A DNA stretch of 64,000 nt from Pseudothermotoga sp. (GTDB lineage: Bacteria > Thermotogota > Thermotogae > Thermotogales > DSM-5069), in contig JANXCS010000008.1 in assembly GCA_025060105.1 (NCBI GenBank), positions 1 to 64,000 on the forward strand, given 5' to 3'. Shown piece by piece: positions 33,878 through 45,780 of this stretch (position 1 is its first letter; every line of letters begins with the position of its first letter). Made by a program: the position numbers and the translations under genes. Under the pieces are notes generated by a model. The model did not search any database and was not told the origin of the DNA. It saw only the letters and a program-made list of their open reading frames with translations.

Positions 33878-34228
33878 GTGTATTCGGAAAAATTCAAGCA
33901 ACTGTTCTTGTATCCGAAATACTGTAAGGATATAGAGTACACCCACACGGCAGAAGGATTCTATCCTGAACACGGAGACAGGGTTAGAATATTTCTCAAG
34001 ATAGAAAATTACATCGTCAAAGATGCGGCTTTCAAAGCCGTTGGTTGTCCGAGGGTCATAGCTGCCTCCGAAGCTGTTTGTAGATTGATCAATGGAAAGC
34101 ATGTGGATGACATAAAATCTCTCAACGAAGAACACGTAAGGGACGAGATGGATTTTCACGATAAAACTTTCACCTGCATAAATACTCCCATAGAGACTGT
34201 GAAAAAGGCGATAGCAAAGCTAGAATGA
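33878..34228 (+). CDS. IscU-like protein with His in place of first cluster Cys
   Basis: 116 residues, clearly IscU fold: YPEHGDRVRIFLKIE aligns with the CGDxxxxxLKh strand, VGCPRVIAASEAV with GCxxxxASxS, and FTCINTPIETVKKAI with HCSxLAxxAhxxAI. The Cys residues are at 57 and 100, but position 32 is His (EHGD); the His normally preceding the third Cys is Thr. A cluster with His ligation, or a sulfur-carrier role, are possible. GTG 33878 lies 8 nt after GGGGG; GTG 33869 overlaps it. The ZIP transporter gene starts within its stop (4-nt overlap). Confidence 0.75.
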   Translation: MYSEKFKQLFLYPKYCKDIEYTHTAEGFYPEHGDRVRIFLKIENYIVKDAAFKAVGCPRVIAASEAVCRLINGKHVDDIKSLNEEHVRDEMDFHDKTFTCINTPIETVKKAIAKLE

Positions 34229-34965
34229 GCAGCTTTTGGCGTGGACTGATTTACAGTAGTGTTGCAGGTATCACCACTGCATTAGGAACGATACCATTTT
34301 TGTTGTTCAACAGGATCGTGAGTCAGAAAACTATAGACGTTTTTCTTGGATTCGCTGCAGGCGTTATGCTCGCAGCTAGTGTTTTCAGTCTCGCCTTACC
34401 ATCGATAGAACTTGGAGGCCCATTAAGGTTCGCCATCGGTTTTCTGATAGGTGGAGTTTTGGTCGATGTTATGGACAAATTGCTTCCGCACGAGCATTTC
34501 ACGAAAGGACACGAAGGCATAGATGTGAAGCGTTTGAAGGCAATTTGGTTGTTCATCATAGCCATCACCATTCACAACTTTCCGGAGGGTATGGCAGTTG
34601 GTGTGGGAGCATTCACTCCGCACGCTCTGACCATAGCCATCGCGATAGGTCTTCAGAACATCCCAGAGGGCGCCGCAGTGGCTGCATCTTTGATGAGTGC
34701 CAAATACAGAAAATCTTCCATCTTCTTCATCACTCTGTTCACAGGTCTGGTTGAAGTTGTTGGAGGGTTCCTCGGGGTGTTGCTCGTGAGCTTTGCAGAA
34801 AATTTACTTCCGTACCTCCTAGCACTGGCCGCAGGGGCAATGGTTTTCGTGATAAGCGATGAAGTCATACCTGAAACACATTTGAAAGGAGCAGAGAGGA
34901 TCACCACCTACTGGCTTCTAATCGGTTTTGTTCTCATGACCATGTTCGATGTGCTTTTGGGCTGA
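34225..34965 (+). CDS. ZIP-family metal transporter
   Basis: 246 residues, eight predicted helices. The helix 4 and 5 motifs ITIHNFPEGMAVGVG and GLQNIPEGAAVAASL contain the HNxPEG metal site shared by ZIP proteins. The loop between helices 3 and 4 is polar with His (PHEHFTKGHEG). It imports divalent metal (Zn, Fe or Mn) into the cytoplasm. Its start overlaps the IscU-like stop by 4 nt. Iron supply for the adjoining Fe-S genes is an attractive but unproven reading. Confidence 0.88.
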   Translation: MSSFWRGLIYSSVAGITTALGTIPFLLFNRIVSQKTIDVFLGFAAGVMLAASVFSLALPSIELGGPLRFAIGFLIGGVLVDVMDKLLPHEHFTKGHEGIDVKRLKAIWLFIIAITIHNFPEGMAVGVGAFTPHALTIAIAIGLQNIPEGAAVAASLMSAKYRKSSIFFITLFTGLVEVVGGFLGVLLVSFAENLLPYLLALAAGAMVFVISDEVIPETHLKGAERITTYWLLIGFVLMTMFDVLLG

Positions 34966-34995
34966 GTTGATATCATTTCTATGGAGGTGTGCCTC

Positions 34996-36389
34996 ATGAA
35001 CGAGAAAATAGACAGGATAGTTCTATCTTTAAAAGAAGAAATATTCAGGGAAGCGTCCAATTTGGTAAAAATAAGATCCGTTCAAACTGAAGCAGCTCCA
35101 GGTAAACCCTTCGGAGAAGGTGTTGCGCAAGCTCTGGAGTACACGCTGAGGCTGGGTGAAAGACTCGGTTTTCGTGTCAAAAACGTCGATGGTTATGCTG
35201 GGCACATCGAGTACGGTGACGGTGAAAGATTGTTCGCGGTGCTTGGCCATTTGGACGTGGTACCAGAGGGTGAGGGATGGTCGGTCGATCCGTACGGTGG
35301 GATCATTAAAGATGGTTATCTGTGGGGACGTGGTGCTTCGGACAACAAGGGTCCCACTGTGGCTGTCATTTACGCGCTGAAAGCCGTCAAAGAAGCTGGA
35401 GTGAAGATCAAAAATAGAGTTAGGATCATCCTAGGTACGGATGAAGAGTCCGGCTGGGAATGTGTGAAATACTACTTCCGAAAGGAAGAAAAACCGATCT
35501 ACGCTGTCACACCGGATGCGGCTTTTCCCATCATATACGCTGAGAAAGGCATCATAACTTATAGATTGAGATTCAAAAGCTCGGCTTCCACATCTCTGAA
35601 CCTTTTGAAACTTGAAGGTGGCGATGCACCGAACGTCGTACCTCAAACGGCTGTTGCTGAACTTTCTCCAGTCAGCAATGAATTGGTGAAAAAATTGGAA
35701 GATTTTCATCCCAAGAACGGTGCTAAGATGAGTTGGCGTGTCGAGGATGATCGACTCCTCGTTCGTGCCCAAGGCAAATCGGCTCATGGTTCAACACCAG
35801 AACGTGGTATAAACGCTATAGCTGCTTTGTTGGACTTTCTGAGGGATCTGCCTTTGGATGAAGGAACAAAAATATTCGTTGGTTCGATCGCTGGCAGGAT
35901 CGGTTACGAAACGGATGGAACTTCATTGAGGATCGCCGGTTCTGATTGTATCACTGGTCCATTGACGGTGAACCTCGGCACGATCAAGATGCAGAACGAT
36001 TCGCTCGAAGCAACGATCAACATAAGATATCCCGTATACTACTCCGAAACGATGTTGACACGACAGGTGAAGGAAGCCTTGAAACCCATCCAAGTGGAGG
36101 AAGAGCACCACTTGCCACCGCTGTTCGTTTCGCCTGACAGCGAGTTGATCAAAATCTTGAGTGAAGTTTACATGGAGGTCACGAACCAACCGGTCAAGTT
36201 ACTGACCATGGGAGGAGGGACCTACGCACGCGCAGTACCGTGTGGCGTTGCATTCGGTCCATTGTTGCCCGGGAGGGAGGGGACCGAGCATCAGCCCGAT
36301 GAGAGGATCGCTCTGGAAGACTTGGTAACGGTGGCGAGGATTTATGCGCAACTCTTTTATAGGATGTTGGCACTTTGGGGGGATGAACG

Positions 36390-36393
<4 letters not shown>
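34996..36393 (+). CDS. M20 family dipeptidase (PepV-like)
   Basis: 465 residues. LGHLDVVPEGEGWSVDPYGG gives the first metal His-Asp, RGASDNKGP the bridging Asp, GTDEESGW the catalytic Glu pair, and GGGTYARAVPCGVAFGPLLPG with GTEHQPDE the last His. An embedded dimerisation/lid domain contains QGKSAHGSTPERG. This is the PepV/Sapep type of Zn or Mn dipeptidase acting on X-His or broad dipeptides in the cytoplasm. ATG 34996 has GGAGGTG upstream; ATG 34981 lies in front of that site and is less likely. Confidence 0.9.
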
Positions 36394-39045
<2,652 letters not shown>

Positions 39046-39050
39046 TCACC

Positions 39051-39704
39051 TCAGACCAAGACCACGTTCCTGAGAATCTCAACGACAAAATACGCAGCCT
39101 TGGGTCCAAATCTGGCGTGATTCTCGATGTACTGCTCGATAGCTTTCGAACCGGCAAAGTCAACTATCACTTTCACTGATAAGAACGGTTTTTCGTTCTC
39201 CACACAAACCTTCGCTGCCGCAGCGGAATCCATATCCACGCAAATTGCTCCGGTCGCTTCATGGATCTTCTTCGCCAAACTCTCGGAAGAGACAAAACTA
39301 TCGCCTGAGGTGATGATTCCACAGTTGACCTCGCTCGATTCAAGTAACGGGGCGAACACTTCTTGACGAGGGCTTATGAGAGAATCGACATTTATTCTTG
39401 GCGAAAAATCGTATTCAACGTACGCAGTGCCAGCTACCAGTGTTCCGAGTGGGACATCTTGACGTAGAGCACCTGCGGCTCCGATCAGTAGTAGACAATC
39501 TGGTTTGAACCCATCTATGACTGCTTGAACAACGGACGCAGTCTCCACCTTCCCAACACAACCACTGATGATCAGGACCTCGTTGGAACCTATCAACCCA
39601 CGAAAAACTGGACGTTTCAACAACTGAGAAATCTGCAATCTAGGTGCAAGTGAATCAACAATGGGCTTGATTTCATCAGGCAAAACCCCAACGATTGCGA
39701 TCAT
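39051..39704 (-). CDS. MTAN-like nucleosidase / phosphorylase-superfamily protein
   Basis: 217 residues. IAIVGVLPDEIKPI, SGCVGKVETASVVQAVID, LLIGAAGALRQDVPLGT, ITSGDSFVS and VDMDSAAAAKVCVE match the purine nucleoside phosphorylase/MTA-SAH nucleosidase fold. MTAN has VEMEgAAxA; here the Glu pair reads VDMD. The distal catalytic Asp could be the one in VIVDFAG. Substrate might be MTA, SAH, futalosine or another nucleoside. It lies between HD-GYP and ligA, 18 bp behind the former. Confidence 0.75.
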   Translation of the reverse strand: MIAIVGVLPDEIKPIVDSLAPRLQISQLLKRPVFRGLIGSNEVLIISGCVGKVETASVVQAVIDGFKPDCLLLIGAAGALRQDVPLGTLVAGTAYVEYDFSPRINVDSLISPRQEVFAPLLESSEVNCGIITSGDSFVSSESLAKKIHEATGAICVDMDSAAAAKVCVENEKPFLSVKVIVDFAGSKAIEQYIENHARFGPKAAYFVVEILRNVVLV

Positions 39705-39722
39705 GAAATCACCCAGAAAGAA

Positions 39723-41252
39723 TTATACCCTCGTCGAGGACCTACGTATGTATCTCTGAAGCACCCTCAAGAAAGCTTCGTACAGTTTTGGGTCGAATTT
39801 CGTGCCAACCATTTCGTTCTCCATGAGCCTCAGTGCTTCTTCAACACTCAAAGCGCGTCTATAGGGTCTATCTTCAATGAGTGCACTGAATACGTCCACA
39901 AGCCCAACTATTTGTGTCCTCAAACTGATCTGCGTTCCCTTTAAACCATCCGGATAACCAGATCCATCAAAATTTTCATGATGGTGTCTGATTATATCGG
40001 CTACAAGGTCCCAACCTGAAATCTTTCTGACGATCTTTTCACCGTAGATCGGATGCATCTTCATGATCTCGTATTCATCTTGTGTCAATCTACCTGGTTT
40101 GTTGAGAATGTGCTCTGGTATTCCTATCTTACCTATGTCGTGCAGTAATGCACCGAACCTGATGGCCTCCAAATCAGCTGGATCTGTGAGCCCAAGCTCT
40201 TTCGCCAGATCGAGAGCGAGCGTTACAACGTGGTCCGAATGCCCAAAGGTGTTGGCGTCTTTGATTTCTATAGCCTCGGCCAGAGTGGCAATGATCTGTG
40301 TGTTTCTTTCTTGCAAAACCTTCTGAGTTTCCTCAAGCTCGTTTACGGTATCTTGCAAGTTGTTCATCATCGCATGAAGTTCATGCCAAGATGCTTTCTG
40401 AGCCTCGATGAGTCTTTGAATGCCGTTTTGCAGCTGGTTCAGTTCTGTTATCTCAGTTTCTATAGGTACATAAACAACTTCTTCGGTTTTATCCAACTTT
40501 GACAAACTTTGATTCACGTTCTCGAGCGCCAGGTTCATCGCCGTCATAAATCTATTCTCGAAACTGTAGGCCAAAGTTAACCAAATTGCCGCACCACACA
40601 GAGCCGCTATGAACACCAAAAAGTACGGAAGCAGAACCACCAAATAAGTGTTCAACGGAATGAAGGAACACACGAAAGCTTTGAACGGTTCGATAGGTTC
40701 AACTTGCATGTAACCAACAGAGGATCCAATTTTCGAAAAACCCTTCTTTGGATAGATCTTAGACCCCAAGAGGTTCATGTTGTTGGATACCACGATGGTA
40801 CCATCCGAACTGGCGAGAAAAACGTACGCCATTTCCGCCGAAAGGATCCTTTCAAATAACGATGAAGGAATTTCAATTAAAAGAATGTGAGGTTCGTCGA
40901 CGAGCAGGAATTTCGCACTACTACCGTAAGTGAAGAGACCTTTTGGATTTCTTGAAAGTCCCGGTAGATCTTCATAAACCAGCAATCCAGAGAGATCGAC
41001 GCCTGTGGAAACATCGATGAAGTTTTTTGTCAACCTCTTCACGACGATACCCAACGCCGGTTGGGATTGACCACTCACACGTTGAATCAGTTCATTCACA
41101 AAATTCTTCAACTGTTTCACATAAGTTGTCGAGTAGTACACACTTATCCTTTGAGCCAATGGGAAAAGACCTATCATGAACGTTGCAACGAGGATGATCA
41201 TCAATATCAAGCCGTATCTTTTGAAACGTTTCACCATCTCGCTGAGACTCAT
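39723..41252 (-). CDS. HD-GYP domain cyclic-di-GMP phosphodiesterase with Cache-like sensor
   Basis: 509 residues. Transmembrane helix near residues 20-40, an extracytoplasmic sensor-like region of ~200 residues, and a second helix at ~220-240. A cytoplasmic linker with a predicted coiled coil (LQERNTQIIATLAEAIE) leads to the HD-GYP domain: HDIGKIGIPEHILNKPG around residue 370, HHHENFDGSGYPDG, and FSALIEDRPYR. All metal and GYP residues are kept, so it is probably an active c-di-GMP phosphodiesterase. ATG 41252 has GAGAGGTGA upstream. It lies right behind a solo periplasmic binding protein gene. Confidence 0.88.
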   Translation of the reverse strand: MSLSEMVKRFKRYGLILMIILVATFMIGLFPLAQRISVYYSTTYVKQLKNFVNELIQRVSGQSQPALGIVVKRLTKNFIDVSTGVDLSGLLVYEDLPGLSRNPKGLFTYGSSAKFLLVDEPHILLIEIPSSLFERILSAEMAYVFLASSDGTIVVSNNMNLLGSKIYPKKGFSKIGSSVGYMQVEPIEPFKAFVCSFIPLNTYLVVLLPYFLVFIAALCGAAIWLTLAYSFENRFMTAMNLALENVNQSLSKLDKTEEVVYVPIETEITELNQLQNGIQRLIEAQKASWHELHAMMNNLQDTVNELEETQKVLQERNTQIIATLAEAIEIKDANTFGHSDHVVTLALDLAKELGLTDPADLEAIRFGALLHDIGKIGIPEHILNKPGRLTQDEYEIMKMHPIYGEKIVRKISGWDLVADIIRHHHENFDGSGYPDGLKGTQISLRTQIVGLVDVFSALIEDRPYRRALSVEEALRLMENEMVGTKFDPKLYEAFLRVLQRYIRRSSTRV

Positions 41253-41256
41253 CTGT

Positions 41257-42246
41257 TCACCTCTCGACTTCGAATTTCCCATTTCTTATCCTGAGGAAAG
41301 TTAACTGTCGTTTGGTTGACAAATCCGATGCGACGACGAACTGGCCCGTGATCCCGTTGAATTTGCGATCTTTGAGATACTCCGCGGCCTTCTCCGTTGA
41401 AACTCTGTTTTGAACAAGCTCGGCTATCACCATGGCGGCGTCGAAGGCACCAGCGACCTGCATGTCATCAAACCCTTGAATTCTCATGACTTCGTAGTCA
41501 TACAAACAACAAACGAGCATATCTTCAACGGACTGCTTACCACTCCTTATCAAATCCTCAGTGAATACATAGTCACTGCCGATGATGAGACCATCGAAAT
41601 TTTTCGATCGGATCAGTTGAGCGATCAATCCAGCTTTTTTCCCATCCAAACTCAGCACGATCGCATCGTACAAACTGAAATTACTGTTAAGAAGCTCCTC
41701 CACTTCTGAAATTTCCACAGTTTCGAGCGGTGTGGGAAGATGTTTTTCCAAACCCTCCCTGAGAGTTTGATTGTGAACAGGATTGTTCCTGTCGCAGATG
41801 AACAGCACCCTCGTTTTTCCATGGGCCAAGATTCGCTTTGCGATTTGCTCACCCTGTTCTTCATCAGTCACAGCGAGTGACATTAGATACTGACTTTTCC
41901 CAACAACACGGTTAGACGTCACCAAAGGTGCTATCGTGAAAATTCTGTTCTCTTCAAGAATTGGAAGTAAAAGGTACGCTTGAGAGCTCAACCTTGGCCC
42001 TATGGAATAATTGTTCGAAAATTTTTTTAAAGTTGCTTCAAGTTTGTCCCAGCCAGTATCTATTCTTACAATCTGGATCTCGTACGAAAGCTTTCTACGA
42101 TTCAGAAAATCTCGTACACCGTGTTGAAACCTCGCCTCACCGTCGTCCAAAATGATTATCACTGGCTTGTCCAATCTCAGTTGGGTGAGTAGTACTATCA
42201 CCACTGATACTGAGATGAACAGGAATATTAAAACGATCTTCTTCAC
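41257..42246 (-). CDS. Membrane-anchored periplasmic binding protein (Leu/Ile/Val-type fold)
   Basis: 329 residues. An uncleaved-looking N-terminal helix (no lipobox Cys) precedes a type I periplasmic binding fold: VIIILDDGEARFQHGVRDFL, RIFTIAPLVTSNRVVGKSQ, KTRVLFICDRNNPVHNQTL, DAIVLSLDGKKAGLIAQ and GAFDAAMVIAELVQ. It is in the Peripla_BP_6 group with LivK but has no adjacent permease of its own. It overlaps the DegV stop by 4 nt and is 4 bp ahead of the HD-GYP gene, suggesting it feeds a ligand signal to that sensor. Ligand unknown. Confidence 0.72.
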   Translation of the reverse strand: MKKIVLIFLFISVSVVIVLLTQLRLDKPVIIILDDGEARFQHGVRDFLNRRKLSYEIQIVRIDTGWDKLEATLKKFSNNYSIGPRLSSQAYLLLPILEENRIFTIAPLVTSNRVVGKSQYLMSLAVTDEEQGEQIAKRILAHGKTRVLFICDRNNPVHNQTLREGLEKHLPTPLETVEISEVEELLNSNFSLYDAIVLSLDGKKAGLIAQLIRSKNFDGLIIGSDYVFTEDLIRSGKQSVEDMLVCCLYDYEVMRIQGFDDMQVAGAFDAAMVIAELVQNRVSTEKAAEYLKDRKFNGITGQFVVASDLSTKRQLTFLRIRNGKFEVER

Positions 42247-43106
42247 TTAATGACCTCCATACCAAAACCAGCGGTGCCCGGACCAACGTGCGTGGTTATC
42301 ACCTTACCCATCTCCGTGAATTCAACGTCAAGAACTTGATAGTGTTTTTTCAGCATCTCTAGCATGGTTTGCGTGCTCTCCCTCTCTTGAGCATCGACCA
42401 TGAGCAAGCGAACTTTTGTTCCCTCAGGTACCATACTCAAAGCCTTCTTGATCAGCATTTCCTGAGCTCTCCTCTGTCCCCTCGCTTTTTCGAAAGGTAT
42501 GAGTTTTCCTTCTTCGTTTATCCAAAGGCCAACATGGATGTTCAAAATGCTACCGAAAAAGCCCTGCAAGCGTGTGACTCTACCACCCTTAATGAGAAAA
42601 TCGAAGTTTGAAACATAGAAGATCGCTTTGTACCGTCCATTTTTAATGTCATCTTGGATGATCTCGACAATTTGCTTAACATCTTTGCCTTCTCTTTCCA
42701 GCTCTCTGGCTCTCCTGGCAGGCAGTGGCATAGCAGCTGAGGCCAATTTCGTGTCGACCACATGCACTGGTATACTGGTTTGTCTGGCCGCCTGTGTGGC
42801 CGAATCGTAAGTTCCAGATAACGCCGTAGAAATGGTCATCACCAAGATCTCTTCGTAACCTTGCTTTTTGATTTTTTCATAGAGCTCCAAAAATTCTCCT
42901 ACCGATGGCTGAGAACTCTTCGGCAAATCCTTCGCCTTGGATATCCGTTCATAAAAGTTCTGAATTTCTTGAAGATCTCTCGTATCGTCTTCCTGACTAC
43001 CATCTGGCCAGGTCACGTGAAGTGGTATGATGGAAATGTCGTACTTTTGAATCCATTCTCTGGGCACATCTGAAGTGCTGTCCAAAACGATCTTGACTTT
43101 CTTCAT
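42243..43106 (-). CDS. DegV-family fatty-acid-binding protein
   Basis: 287 residues. It opens KIVLDSTSDVPREW, has SQPSVGEFLELYE, MTISTALSGTYDSA, VHVVDTKLASAAMPLPARRA and a distal THVGPGTAGFG. This is the DegV fold, which buries a fatty acid between two domains and in Gram-positives serves as FakB, delivering fatty acid to kinase FakA. No FakA gene is nearby. ATG 43106 is preferred since ATG 43121 has no site and lies upstream of the GGTGGTGGAGG region. It is first in the DegV-SBP-HD-GYP set. Confidence 0.88.
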   Translation of the reverse strand: MKKVKIVLDSTSDVPREWIQKYDISIIPLHVTWPDGSQEDDTRDLQEIQNFYERISKAKDLPKSSQPSVGEFLELYEKIKKQGYEEILVMTISTALSGTYDSATQAARQTSIPVHVVDTKLASAAMPLPARRARELEREGKDVKQIVEIIQDDIKNGRYKAIFYVSNFDFLIKGGRVTRLQGFFGSILNIHVGLWINEEGKLIPFEKARGQRRAQEMLIKKALSMVPEGTKVRLLMVDAQERESTQTMLEMLKKHYQVLDVEFTEMGKVITTHVGPGTAGFGMEVIK

Positions 43107-43222
43107 CCTCCACCACCCCATTTTGAAAGAGTTGAGTCATAGTTGCAATTGCAAGATAAATTTTATCAGTTTCCGCGGTATTTTTGAGAAGTTTAATCTT
43201 ATTCGAGCATTTTAATACTGAA

Positions 43223-43942
43223 TCAAGCGATACCAAGGTACGCTTTCTTCACACCCTCGTTGTTGAGCAACATGGAACCATCGCCTTCGAGCACTATACG
43301 TCCCGTTTCAAGTACATAACCATAATCGGCTATCTTCAACGCTCCGAGTGCATTTTGTTCGATCAATAACACCGTGACTCCTTCCTCCCTTATCTTCTGT
43401 ATCACTTGAAAAACTTCCTTCACCAACAATGGGGCGAGCCCCAAAGACGGTTCGTCGAGCATGAGCAGTTTAGGACGGCTCATCAGTCCCCTTGCGAGGG
43501 CGAGCATTTGCTGCTCCCCACCAGACAACGTACCACCTAATTGCTTCAACCGTTCTTTCAAACGTGGAAAAAGACTGAAGACGAATTCTAGATCTTGCTT
43601 GACCTGTTCTCTGTCTGTTCGTGAATAAGCTGCCATCATGAGATTCTCATAGACTGTCAAGTTTGGGAAAATTTTTCTTCCTTCTGGAACGAGTGCGATA
43701 CCTGCTTTGACAATTTCGTGAGTTTGAAGCTTACTTATATCGATCCCATTGAAGAGAACCTTTCCAGAGCTTTTTCTCACCAAATTCATGATGGCTTTAA
43801 GAGTGGTGCTCTTACCTGCTCCGTTGGCACCGATGAGTGTGACGATCTGTCCCTTCTTTACGTGCAAGGAGATGCCTTTTACTGCGTGAATGTTCCCGTA
43901 GTGTACGTGTAGATCTTTCAACGTTAAAAGTGGTTCGTTCAT
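43223..43942 (-). CDS. livF: Branched-chain amino acid ABC transporter ATPase LivF
   Basis: 239 residues. Walker A GANGAGKST, signature GGTLSGGEQQM, Walker B PKLLMLDEPSLGLAP and His switch region VTVLLIEQNALGAL (the switch His is Gln in LivF-type proteins). LivF-type marker IVPEGRKIFPNLTVYENL reads LVPEGRKIFPNLTVYENL. It overlaps livG by 4 nt. With LivG it forms the heterodimeric ATPase of the five-gene livKHMGF uptake system. It ends the transport operon. Confidence 0.95.
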   Translation of the reverse strand: MNEPLLTLKDLHVHYGNIHAVKGISLHVKKGQIVTLIGANGAGKSTTLKAIMNLVRKSSGKVLFNGIDISKLQTHEIVKAGIALVPEGRKIFPNLTVYENLMMAAYSRTDREQVKQDLEFVFSLFPRLKERLKQLGGTLSGGEQQMLALARGLMSRPKLLMLDEPSLGLAPLLVKEVFQVIQKIREEGVTVLLIEQNALGALKIADYGYVLETGRIVLEGDGSMLLNNEGVKKAYLGIA

Positions 43943-44718
43943 GCTGGCACCTCCTCGCCGAGATAAGCTTTAATCACCAACGGATTCGACTGGATCTGTT
44001 TTGGCGTTCCTTCAGCAATGAGTTTACCGTAATCCATGACGTAAATTCTTTCGCATATTCCCATGATAACCTTCATATCGTGCTCGATCACGACAACGCT
44101 CAGATTGAATTCATCCCTGATCGCTTTGATGAAATCCATCAACTCCAGAGTTTCTTGAGGATTCATCCCCGCTGCAGGTTCGTCCAGCAACAAAAGCTTC
44201 GGATCTGTTGCCAAGGCTCTGGCTATCTCAAGCTTGCGCTGCAAGCCATAAGGAAGCACACTCGCCTTCTCCTCAGCGAAGCTCAACAGACCAACTTTTT
44301 GTAAAAGTTTTTCCGATTCGATTTGTACATTTTTTTCGAACCTCAATGCTCGTGGCGTTTTGAGCACGAAACTGAACATCGAGAACATACTCAACTTACC
44401 GTGCTTTGCCACCATCACGTTTTCCAAAACGGTCATATCGGAGAACAATCTTATGTTCTGAAAAGTTCTGGCGATACCGAGACGCGTTATTTGATGCGGT
44501 TTCAAACCGTTCAATTTTTTCTCAAGGAAGACTATTTCACCTTCGTCCGGTTCGTACATACCAGTGATCAGATTGAAAAGAGTTGTCTTACCTGCGCCGT
44601 TTGGCCCTATGAGGCCGAGTAACTCTCCATTCTTTACATACCCCGTGAATCTATCAACAGCTGTTAAACCTCCAAAACGTTTGGTGACATTTTCAATTTT
44701 CAAAACGATGTCGCTCAT
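43939..44718 (-). CDS. livG: Branched-chain amino acid ABC transporter ATPase LivG
   Basis: 259 residues. Walker A GPNGAGKTT, then the LivG-type insert (FNLITGMYEPDEGEIVF, GIARTFQNIRLFSDMTVLENV), a signature region VLPYGLQRKLEIARAL (G-x-QR in place of SGGQ, common in LivG), Walker B PKLLLLDEPAAGMNP and switch His VVVIEHDMKV. It overlaps livM by 4 nt. Together with LivF it powers uptake. Confidence 0.95.
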   Translation of the reverse strand: MSDIVLKIENVTKRFGGLTAVDRFTGYVKNGELLGLIGPNGAGKTTLFNLITGMYEPDEGEIVFLEKKLNGLKPHQITRLGIARTFQNIRLFSDMTVLENVMVAKHGKLSMFSMFSFVLKTPRALRFEKNVQIESEKLLQKVGLLSFAEEKASVLPYGLQRKLEIARALATDPKLLLLDEPAAGMNPQETLELMDFIKAIRDEFNLSVVVIEHDMKVIMGICERIYVMDYGKLIAEGTPKQIQSNPLVIKAYLGEEVPA

Positions 44719-45773
44719 CTTCTGCCACCTCGCTTGAGCTTAACAAAAGCCGAGAAAAACTTCTCCCAACTCAATTCATCCCTACCCATGATCCCTCGTT
44801 GCCAGAACAACATGAGCACGATCAAAAGAACTGCCAGTACGACCATCCTCATGCCAGGTATGCCGGGATAGTTGATGAACCACACTTTGAACGGACTTTC
44901 AAGGATCCTCAGAAACTCCAATCCTACAGTGTAAACGGCAGCACCTACGATGGAACCCGTTATGCTCCCCAAACCACCGAGCACGACCATGATCAATATT
45001 TCAAAGGTTTTTGTAAAACCAAAAGATTTCGGATCGATCGTCGTTATCAAATGCGCCCAGAGTGCACCACCAACACCTGCGAAGAATGATCCTATGACAA
45101 AGCTCATTACCTGATGGGAAAAAACGTTTATTCCCATAGCTTTCGCTGCTATTGAATCCTCTCTGATAGCCTTCAGTGCCCGACCGTAAGAACTCTTAGT
45201 TAGGCTCGCAACGAAGCAAACGGTCGCTAAGGCCCAACCCCACGACCAGTATAAATTAGTATATTGAGGTATCCCTTTCAGACCAAGCGCCCCGTTCGTT
45301 ATGGACCAAGCGTTGTTCGCAATGATACGGATCGTTTCACCAAGCCCGAGTGTCGCTATTGCAAGATAATCACCGATCAATCTGAGCGATGGAGCCGCGA
45401 CAATATAACCGAAGATCGCTGCTGCGAGGCCAGCAGCCAATGTGGATGGTAGAAACGGCGCCTCGATTCTATCGAATGGAGGCATAACAGGCTTTATCAG
45501 ATAACTCATTTCCTTCTGTTGAACAGGAAGCGTGAACAGAACGGACACGTAAGCCCCTATCGCAATGAAACCCGCATGTCCCAGAGAGAATATCCCAGTG
45601 ATGCCGTTGATCAAGTTCAGTGAAACTGCAAAGATAATGTTTATAGCCATCAAGTTGAGTATCATGACGATGTAATCGCTCGCCTTATGGTTCGCAAGCA
45701 CAAGAAGAAAACCCACAGTCGAAATCAAAATCAATGTGAGAATGATCTTCATCTTGACCGTTAACTTCACCAT
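44715..45773 (-). CDS. livM: Branched-chain amino acid ABC permease LivM
   Basis: 352 residues, about ten helices. It contains GITGIFSLGHAGFIAIGAYV, DYLAIATLGLGETIRI and the cytoplasmic EAA-like segment YGRALKAIREDSIAAKAMGI, all typical of LivM. ATG 45773 gives a natural N-terminus (MVKLTV); a longer frame runs into livH. An insertion of ~35 residues (QKEMSYLIKPVMPPFDRIEA) after the second helix pair is longer than in E. coli. It overlaps livG by 4 nt. Confidence 0.93.
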   Translation of the reverse strand: MVKLTVKMKIILTLILISTVGFLLVLANHKASDYIVMILNLMAINIIFAVSLNLINGITGIFSLGHAGFIAIGAYVSVLFTLPVQQKEMSYLIKPVMPPFDRIEAPFLPSTLAAGLAAAIFGYIVAAPSLRLIGDYLAIATLGLGETIRIIANNAWSITNGALGLKGIPQYTNLYWSWGWALATVCFVASLTKSSYGRALKAIREDSIAAKAMGINVFSHQVMSFVIGSFFAGVGGALWAHLITTIDPKSFGFTKTFEILIMVVLGGLGSITGSIVGAAVYTVGLEFLRILESPFKVWFINYPGIPGMRMVVLAVLLIVLMLFWQRGIMGRDELSWEKFFSAFVKLKRGGRR

Positions 45774-45780
45774 AGATCCA

